A stretch of 14,260 bases of DNA from Funneliformis mosseae (taxonomy: Eukaryota; Glomeromycota; Glomeromycetes; Glomerales; Glomeraceae): positions 1-14,260 of the forward strand of contig CAJVPP010002583.1 in NCBI GenBank assembly GCA_910592005.1, in the 5' to 3' direction. Below, in pieces: positions 1-6,794 of the stretch. Made by a program: the position numbers and the translations under genes. Numbering within the stretch: position 1 is the first letter of the stretch; each line of letters opens with the position of its first letter. The notes beneath the pieces are model-generated. The model was given only the letters and a program-made list of their open reading frames with translations. It ran no database searches and was not told the origin of the DNA.

Positions 1-209
1 TGTCACTTAATTACTTTGAGTTTCAGGAGCTTCTCCAATCGAACAATATTTATTTTTTTTATTTTAGATCTTGGATTACTTTACTTTACCGCATCATGAA
101 AAAAAATACTGTAGATCATCGCAATTAAATTATGTATTTAAAATTTCATAATCTATTTCTGTTCAATTTTATTTTATTAAAATTTAATATTATTCAAACG
201 ATAAAAGAA

Positions 210-282
210 ATCGTTCAAGAAGAACGATAAGTAATCGTTCGACTTGAACAATAAAAAAAAATAATCGTTCTTCTTGAACGAT
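210..282. repeat. Cluster of short hairpin repeats (ATCGTTC / GAACGAT)
   Basis: The 19-mer atcgttcaagaagaacgat (210-228) and its exact reverse complement atcgttcttcttgaacgat (264-282) face each other. Each is itself a small hairpin with a 7-bp stem (ATCGTTC/GAACGAT) and a 5-nt loop. A third, imperfect version lies between them at about 234-252. The whole block could fold as one long hairpin or as three small ones. It sits directly beside the GC-richer block at 291-408, so it may be the subterminal part of the same small mobile element. That link is inferred. Confidence 0.7.
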
Positions 283-290
283 TATTTTTC

Positions 291-408
291 TATAGGACCG
301 CAGTCTCGGGACCTGGTCCTAGAATCCAGTCCTAGGACCCAAGTCCTATGGACCGTGTCTTCTTTAGTCGGGACCGGACTAGGACCGGACTGGATTTTAA
401 CATCCCTA
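291..408. mobile_element. hAT/MITE-like element end with GGACCGGACT subterminal repeats
   Basis: This is a GC-rich island in AT-rich DNA. It carries many short motifs built on ggacc/ggtcc and agtcc/ggact, including two tandem copies of GGACCGGACT-like sequence at 371-390. It ends in ttttaacatcccta, whose reverse complement starts TAGGGATG, resembling the terminal inverted repeats of Ac-type hAT transposons (TAGGGATGAAA in maize Ac). I could not find the opposite terminus or an 8-bp target duplication, so this may be one end or a solo fragment. An open frame across 274-480 is probably fortuitous translation of the repeat. Confidence 0.5.
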
Positions 409-721
409 ATTAAATATCAAAATCTATTGTTTTGGAAACATAATCTATATATAAAAAATAATTTGTTAATCTATGGATGAATTGGAAAAGTATAACTTAT
501 ATTTACCGTTATTAATGTATTCATTACAATTTAATTTGATATCTTTAATACTTTTATCCAAAAATAATAAAATTAAATTAATAAATTAATTAATTGGTCA
601 ATATTCAGTAATTTAAAATAATTCAATGATAATACATTTTTATAATGTCTTGTGGGTTCAGAAGAAATTATTGTACTATTATTTTTAAAATAAGTCCAAT
701 ACTCGCTGATATAATAATTTC
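409..721. other. AT-rich stretch, no gene seen
   Basis: No convincing reading frame, tRNA or repeat was found. The minus strand holds a short stop-free stretch at about 660-780, but it runs into the pseudogene that starts near 722 on the plus strand and does not resemble any family I recognise. Confidence 0.5.
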
Positions 722-1444
722 TGTTGGCATAATTTCTTCATTCCAAATCATTTCATCAATATGTTTATTAATAATACGACCATGCGCGCAACAACCAGAA
801 GTATAGCAAGTTACGATGAATTTGAATTTTCTGAACTACTTTGATTTAAACAAATTTATAATATTGAGGTTGATAAGATGATTATTGGCGCAGAACCTCT
901 TCCAGGTGAGATGATGTCTCCTAAAAAAGTAACATAAGCCTGTCGGACGAAACATATACACTTTTATTGAAATATTACAATGAGGCATATGACTTAGATT
1001 TTTTTCAAATTGGAGAAAGAGGATAGAATCATTATCTGGCCTTATATAATCAATTTGGGCATATTTGAATAGGGTCGAGCTCTTCAGTTTGGCAAATATG
1101 CTACGTTATTTAAAGAATTCATTCATGCAAAATTTATACAAGTGAGTGATTCAGTGGAAGTGTTTCTCGGTCAGGTTTGATACTATTTTGAACATGAAGT
1201 TAATTTGCCTGATGGAAAACAAACTCACCTATTGGCTTACGTAAGGTGGTTTCTTCCAGTTCCGAATTATGAAACGAGATTTCACTGTCAGATCAATAAT
1301 GATATTCAAAGCCTGCAATGCGGAAATTTGGACGACAAATTTTATGATATTATCAGGTACTGCATCATACCCGTTCACGACATATTTTGCCGATTTATAC
1401 CTTCAAATTTTGAAATAGGAATGGAGATAAGAGTTTCAAGATAG
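722..1444 (+). pseudogene. Decayed C-terminal part of a Rhizophagus transposon-associated protein
   Basis: A coherent protein trace can be followed across two frames. In one frame from 722 it reads through TTRSIASYDEFEFSELL, meets TGA at 842, continues through MIIGAEPLPGEM (from 878) and stops at TAA 935. A second frame from 940 reads LSDETYTLLLKYYNEAYDLD, with TAG at 1024 and TGA at 1066. The first frame resumes at about 1073 (FGKYATLFKEFIHAKF), meets TGA at 1178, and then stays open through LPDGKQTHLLAYVRWFLPV and CIIPVHDIFCRFIPS to TAG at 1442. From memory of Glomeromycotina proteomes this matches the tail of a very abundant repeat-encoded protein, possibly linked to CACTA-type transposases. 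The superfamily assignment is uncertain. With at least two frameshifts and four internal stops it cannot encode a product. Confidence 0.72.
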
Positions 1445-1472
1445 AGATTCTGGGACATGATTTATAATTGTT

Positions 1473-1650
1473 TTACACTTTCAACCTTCTTCTTGTTTTC
1501 ATATAGGTTTTGTTCGTGATAGCCAACTACACAAGTGTATCATAATGAATCGTTTGTTTATCGTAATTCTCAAAGGAAAGCCTTTGAGTTATTTGTTTAT
1601 TTGGTTTATTAGCTTGGTTTTGGTACCTAACATCGGTTAACATTTAAGAA
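1473..1650. repeat. Diverged direct repeat, copy 1
   Basis: The block starts with ttacactttcaacctt and contains a CATATAG core, AGC(C)ACTACACAA-like sequence and AATCGT, and ends near ggttttggtacctaacatcggttaac. The same landmarks recur in the same order about 485 bp downstream. Identity is moderate with several indels, so the duplication is old. It could be the remains of LTRs or of a duplicated gene end; no coding frame was recognised in it. Confidence 0.5.
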
Positions 1651-1957
1651 ATCGGCATTTTACGAATGGCGCAATAACTGCGGAAAATAATAATGAATGT
1701 CAAAAATATCATTTATTATATCAATTGTTATATAAAATTTTTTTATAATTGTTATTTTCATTTTAATTGTTATTTTTATTATATTTGTTATATTCGACTA
1801 ATTATTTTATTATCTTAGATATCTTCGATATATTTCATTTATATAGAAAATATTTAGAAATTTTGATATAAACCCCGAAAACCCGTTTTAATCAAAAGAA
1901 TAAGATAGACGAGTCTTGAGAAATAACGTCATAAATCTTGAATAATAAAATTACACC

Positions 1958-2127
1958 TTACACTTTCAACCTTTATCGTGTCTCCATATAGACTTGACTA
2001 ATAATCAGCTACACAAAGAATCGTATTACGAAAAGGTGAAATAAATCTTTCTTATAACGGGCCAAAGTTAGATTTAAATCCTTCGTTGGTTGGTTAATCT
2101 GGTTCGGGTTAACATCGTTAATTAACT
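1958..2127. repeat. Diverged direct repeat, copy 2
   Basis: This is the second copy of the block at 1473-1650. It again opens with ttacactttcaacctt, then has CCATATAGAC, CAGCTACACAA, GAATCGT and finally ggttcgggttaacatcgttaa. The spacing of landmarks is preserved to within about 10 bp. The interval between copies (1651-1957) is AT-rich and shows no gene. Confidence 0.5.
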
Positions 2128-2505
2128 GGACTGTTTAAAAGTTAACTTTTATCTAGAATAAGATTTGAATTTTGTCTATTGAAATTAAATAATATGACTT
2201 CAGTATCTTGTGATTTTTATAATTTCATTGTATCATGCCTTCCACTTTTTATTAATGCGGGACCAGATACCAATTGTCATAGAACTAGTATTTCGTCTAG
2301 TAATTTGGATATTACTGTGGCTTGCACATGTTAAAATTTGGATCAAGTAAAATATTTCATGAGTAATTAAAAATTACAAAAAAAAACCTGCACTCAAAAA
2401 TAAATAAACGATACGCTTGTAAACTGTACCATTCAAATATTTAATTTGTAACAAAAAATAAATATATGATAATATAGTTTGCATAAAAAAGATTCATAAA
2501 AATAT
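2128..2505. other. AT-rich spacer, no supported gene
   Basis: The only notable item is a 46-codon open frame starting with ATG at 2194 and ending with TAA at 2332-2334. It is serine- and cysteine-containing with no motif I recognise. The rest is low-complexity A/T sequence leading to the 3' end of the minus-strand monooxygenase relic. Confidence 0.4.
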
Positions 2506-3959
2506 TCACAATCTTAATATTACTATTTCTATAATAAGGTAAAAATATCCAACAGGTGTTGATATTCTGAGTGCGTTGGACCTAGAATTTAAAACATAAG
2601 CGGATGTGCGTTTTAGCATTTCCTTTTCATATTCTTGGATACAGAAAATATAATTTTCCGAAGAATAATTAATTAATGCCTGAGAGAGAACATAAGCATC
2701 TTCAATTGCATTATTAGTTCCTAATCCAAGTACAGGGCTCATTGCGTGAGCAAGCTTCTCCAAATAATGCAACTCGACTACTTTTCCAAGGTTTAACGGA
2801 CAATGGGTCAATATCTCGCAATTTCTTCGTTTGAATGGATTATAGGTTTTAAACAAGTATTTTTCTGGATCATTTGGATCATTTAGAAGAACCAACTCCC
2901 TTGGACATTTCGCAATCCGACCTAAATTTACAAATTATTTGCTTAACACGTTTAATAACTGATGCAGGATCATTATCATCGACCTTGTTTCCATCTGATT
3001 CTATAGTATTGCGTAAGAAATATTTATTCTGTAATGAAATTCATTGAAATCATCCTTGTTCTTTTTGTAATTGGATCTTGTTCCATTGGAATCAATCGAA
3101 ATACATTAAATGACCAATCGCCGTGTGTTCAAAAAGATTTTTGAAATAGACCGTCTCCATGAGTTTTCATTAATCAAGACTTTTTTTTACAGGAATGTCC
3201 GAGGTATATAAGTCATCATAATCAAATATTTGTAATTCCGGTACCTTTTGCTTTCGAATTACAACAAAAACAAAAGAAAGCAAACGTTAATTAAAAATAT
3301 ATCAGAAAAAAAAATTTATTCGCAAGTTAAAAACTTAAATACCCGGATAATTAATTCCATCTGCACCTATTAAAATATCGCTTGACTCTCGTGAACCATC
3401 GCTCAAACGGCATTTTTGTTTCTTCAAATCCAATGCATTTTTTACCCCCATTGAACTGGTACATCTTCTAGTAATACATTTCTAAGCCTATCACGGTAAA
3501 AAATAAGAGCACAATATTCGTCAGTGATTTTCGACAGTTCATAAACTTCTTTAACTTGTTTATTAGGAGGTTTGAACATAAAATTTCCTAGATGATCGGC
3601 GATTGTAATTCCGTGAAATTCAGCATTTGGAATTGGATTTATTATAGCTATTGAAGGTTTGAGGCGACTGAGGATGGAATGCAGCTTAGAAGTGATCGAA
3701 AACCACGAGGGTTCAAATCGATATTATAACCTTGCTATCGATATATTTACATAACAATTCAAATGATCGCATGGCAAGTTTGTAAATTGAATCTAACGAA
3801 TTTCGAATTTTATATATTTTACCTTAGGACTAGTTTCACATTAAAGATTTTTACATTAAATTCTTTCTTAATCTTATTTTTCATTAGATCATGATAAAGA
3901 GTAAGTCCTCCAGGCCCAGCTCTATTAATAATAACTGTTGGAACATTTCCTTGTCGCAT
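2506..3959 (-). pseudogene. FAD-dependent monooxygenase (aromatic-hydroxylase type) pseudogene
   Basis: Read on the minus strand from an ATG at 3959-3957, all three hallmarks of group A flavin monooxygenases can be found in order. The N-terminal Rossmann motif reads NRAGPGGLTLYH; the usual first glycine of GxGxxG is an AGA arginine codon at 3923-3921. The DG motif reads ILIGADGIN (about 3374-3350). The C-terminal GD motif is present as GEA followed by AHAMSPVLGLGTNNAIEDA, split by an extra base near 2752. Between them lie FYRDRLRNVLLEDVPVQWG and FNVFRLIPMEQDPITK, each in different frames. At least five frameshifts and several stops are visible. Two probable introns remain: 3822-3735 (GT...AG), and 3342-3259, whose acceptor now reads AA. 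Intact members would use FAD and NAD(P)H to hydroxylate small molecules; this copy is dead. Confidence 0.85.
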
Positions 3960-4618
3960 TTTTTTTCGGATAAAATACACATGCAAGGTAAGGTTTACCG
4001 ATCTGTCGTAATATTTATTATAAGGTTACAATAAGTTCCGATTGATTGCAAATCACAATCAATTGAAAATTACTAACTCGTTTTTTTTTTCCTTAGAATC
4101 TGACGAATCAAGTCCAATTTATGATATATATAAGGAAATATCCATACATCATGCCTTGATGGTTTAGGCTCATAAACAAGTTATATATCTCTCAGCCACA
4201 ATCTTCAATACTTATGTATAATAAATGTTTTACTTTTTAAATACTCTAATTTTTAAAAAAAAATTGTGTGACAAATGGTGCCATATTTATTAGCATAAAG
4301 AAAAATTTGTTAACCGTATTTGTCGAAAGTTTATTATTTTTATACTTTTTTAGACATCCAATAAAGTTGAAAAATAATAAACTTTCGATTATTGATTGGA
4401 ACCGGCTAATTATAAACCGAATAATTGGGGGTTAATATCAATTTTGAGTTTAAGATTCTAGCAATATCGAATTTAATGAATTCGATTTTAGTGGCGCAGT
4501 AAGTGCAGATATTATTTTTAAATGGGAGTTTGTTATGATTTATAATAATTTGACTCTATTGTAGTTTAGGGTTGTAAATCTTTAATTCTGCCGAGCAAAC
4601 TACTGAAAACGGCATTAA
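3960..4618. other. Intergenic region between two pseudogenes
   Basis: This holds the former upstream region of the minus-strand monooxygenase and the spacer before the plus-strand F-box relic. A small hairpin (attgattg...caatcaat) lies at about 4042-4067, and the perfect inverted repeat at 4323-4388 is listed separately. No coding frame was recognised. Confidence 0.5.
4323..4388. repeat. Perfect 19-bp inverted repeat with 28-nt loop
   Basis: The left arm tcgaaagtttattattttt (4323-4341) is the exact reverse complement of the right arm aaaaataataaactttcga (4370-4388). The 28-nt spacer contains no further symmetry. Because the arms carry non-AT bases at their outer ends (TCGAAAG), the match is more than low-complexity AT pairing. 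It may be a tiny MITE remnant, or a structured RNA or cruciform if transcribed. Confidence 0.75.
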
Positions 4619-6084
4619 TTTGACACATCTTTTTTTCCCTTCCAAAAGAAAAAAAAAAGACCTTATTACCAAGAATGTATCCAGGAAATATTAAATGTTC
4701 AAACGGGTGAAAATTTATTCTCATGCCTTTTAGTCAATCACGCTTGGTGTATAAATGTTATACCATTATTATGGAGTGATCCGTTTAAATATAAAGAAAT
4801 AACTCGAGAAACGAAAAATTTCTACTTCCTTGATAATTATTTGAGGAGTTTAAATCAAGATGAAACGAATTGGTTGATTCAACAGGGAATTAACATTTTC
4901 ATCATGACAAACAAATCATTGATTACGTATTATTTTTAAAGATGATAGAATTTGGTGGATTGAGCAACATTATAGAAAATTGGATGAGATATTATATTTA
5001 CATCGATTCGGATGAAATTTCTTTAAAATATTATTCCAACGTTTTGAACGTATTATTGAGATTATTTATGATTCAATCGGACATTCAAACATTATGTATT
5101 AATAAATGAATCAAGGAACTACATATTCACTTCGCAAAGGTCAATTTTATGAAGAATTTCTTTCCATTGTTTTCACTCTATGCACTCAAATACAAATTAT
5201 ATCATTGTCACTTAATCAAACGAACTTACCATTGAAATATTATGTCAACAATATTATAAGAAATCAAGCAAGGCTAAATTCTATTGCCTTATAATGTGAT
5301 AGAAAATATAAGAATGAACGTGAATTAACCTTTTATTTAAATCTTTAAATTTACATGTCAATTGGTTAAAAGTATTGAATTAAGTAACATTGAAATTAAT
5401 ATTTTAGATTTCTCCTTAATCTTTCACAAGAATATGATCATAATTTGTTGGAGTTAACATTATTCAATTGTAGATTATACATCAAAAAACACGATCAAAT
5501 TGAAAATTTAAAAGATTTAAGATTACCCATAAATAGTTTAACCGTTCAAAGTTGTTTCTTTACATTCTAAGGTAATAAAATTTCATTTGATGAAATTTAT
5601 CCACCTTTATTTTTTCAAATCATTGGAACAAATTTGAAAAATCTTTCTTTAAATGTATTAGATAAGAAAATTGATAATTCCATTTTAACTTATTGTACAA
5701 ATATCAGTTCCTTAGAGGTATTTGATTTACGTCATCCAAATTTATTTACTTTAATTAAAAATCTTGAACTTACAAAATTAAAGATATCATGATACATTAT
5801 TCCTGTTAAAGTTAATTGATAATTTACCTGTAACTTTAATTTGCTAGTGTTGAAAAATTTAAGAAATTTCAATAATTTGCACTACTTAAAAAATTTCACG
5901 CTCGTGAGATCATTTTATATCAAAAATCACACATAATTACAATTCCTTTTTCGAGTTGTTAAATAATTTCAAGGACTGTATCGAATTTATTGAACTTCGA
6001 AATGTTCATACGTTTGGTATAGAGTATGAGAAAAATGTTAATAATGATGATATCAATGTTTCAATCAATGAAAAAATGTTATAG
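4619..6084 (+). pseudogene. F-box/leucine-rich-repeat-like protein pseudogene
   Basis: Frame 4619-4939 has no nearby ATG but reads ECIQEILN, LFSCLLVNHAWCINVIPLLW and SDPFKYKEI, which fits the N-terminal F-box of the large Rhizophagus F-box families. The trace continues in other frames. From about 4942 it reads MIEFGGLSNIIENWMRYYIY, and 5106-5294 starts MNQGTTYSLRKGQFYEEFLS. Segments at about 5408-5793 are rich in leucine and asparagine (LLELTLFNCRLYIK, NLKNLSLNVL, SSLEVFDLRHPNLF), as expected of degenerate LRRs. A last piece, FELLNNFKDCIEFIELRNV, ends at TAG 6082-6084. Such proteins normally recruit substrates to SCF ubiquitin ligases. At least three frame changes and internal stops (for example TAA 4937, TAA within 5560-5575) indicate a dead copy, though some breaks could be unrecognised introns. 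Confidence 0.75.
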
Positions 6085-6794
6085 TATAAATAAGACTAAT
6101 TGGAAATTAAAATGTGGACCTAAAGGATTAATATGATTTCTAATTCTCTTTGTAATATTAAGTGATAATTTTCATTATGATTAATTTGTTTGGGTGAAAA
6201 TAAAAACAAAATCCTACAAAATCCACTCTCTAATAAATTTTTTTAAAAAACTTAAAAATATAGCTTCTATAGTATGCACCTCTTAAAAATTCCGTCTCCT
6301 TAGCATCCCTTTTATTGATAAAAACTCCAAAAGTTATTTTATGTTTTTTTTTTTAAAAAAAAATTTATGTTAAAACCATTTTCGTCTAAGCCACAGTTTA
6401 TTTATTAAAAAAATTTATGTTTATGAATAACATTTTAAAATAGTAGTATCTTATTTTTTTTATTATTTATGCATTTCATTAACAACATAGGCTGAACAGT
6501 AATCGTTGTGTCTCTAAATTTGGTTTTGGTAAGTTTTCTGTGGACATATTTGAAAGTTTCCGAATATACGTTTTTTTCGTGTGGAGAGATGTATTAATTT
6601 AGTCGAATATGCTAATTTAATCATTATAAAAAATCCAGTGACACAATGTTGTACTACATAAACAATTTGTTCTTGTGACCTTCTTGTTGGAATTCTGTAA
6701 ATCCTTTTTATTCAACGGTCTTCTTTCTTAATAAATAGTACTCTAAGACGTGATATTAAAATCTAAAATTACAAAAAACAAAAAAAAGAAGATT
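6085..6794. promoter_or_regulatory. Upstream region of the kinase gene, possible 5' UTR intron
   Basis: This AT-rich interval separates the F-box relic from the kinase start codon. A perfect consensus donor GTAAGT lies at 6529-6534. A pyrimidine-rich tract followed by AG at 6737-6738 could serve as acceptor, suggesting a 210-nt leader intron. A TATAAAAAA string at 6625-6633 could instead be a core promoter; the two readings conflict. The 15-nt repeat aaaaaaatttatgtt occurs at 6357-6371 and 6407-6421. Promoter elements cannot be assigned firmly. Confidence 0.3.

Noticed and set aside
274..480. 68-codon plus-strand open frame
   Set aside because: It runs from the hairpin repeat through the GC-rich element end into unique AT-rich DNA. 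The protein has no recognisable motif and the frame is best explained by the repeat sequence.
2194..2334. 46-codon ORF with several Ser and Cys residues
   Set aside because: No family resemblance, no neighbouring exon and no clear promoter. Such lengths occur by chance.
6501..6602. Stop-free stretch reading CVSKFGFGKFSVD, reminiscent of a kinase glycine loop
   Set aside because: The similarity is limited to a few residues, no other kinase motif follows, and the region is better explained as kinase upstream sequence with a GTAAGT donor.
6750..6794. Upstream GTG start adding 15 residues to the kinase
   Set aside because: Non-ATG initiation is unlikely here. The added residues are only lysine-rich low complexity, and the ATG at 6795 directly precedes the first CxxC unit.
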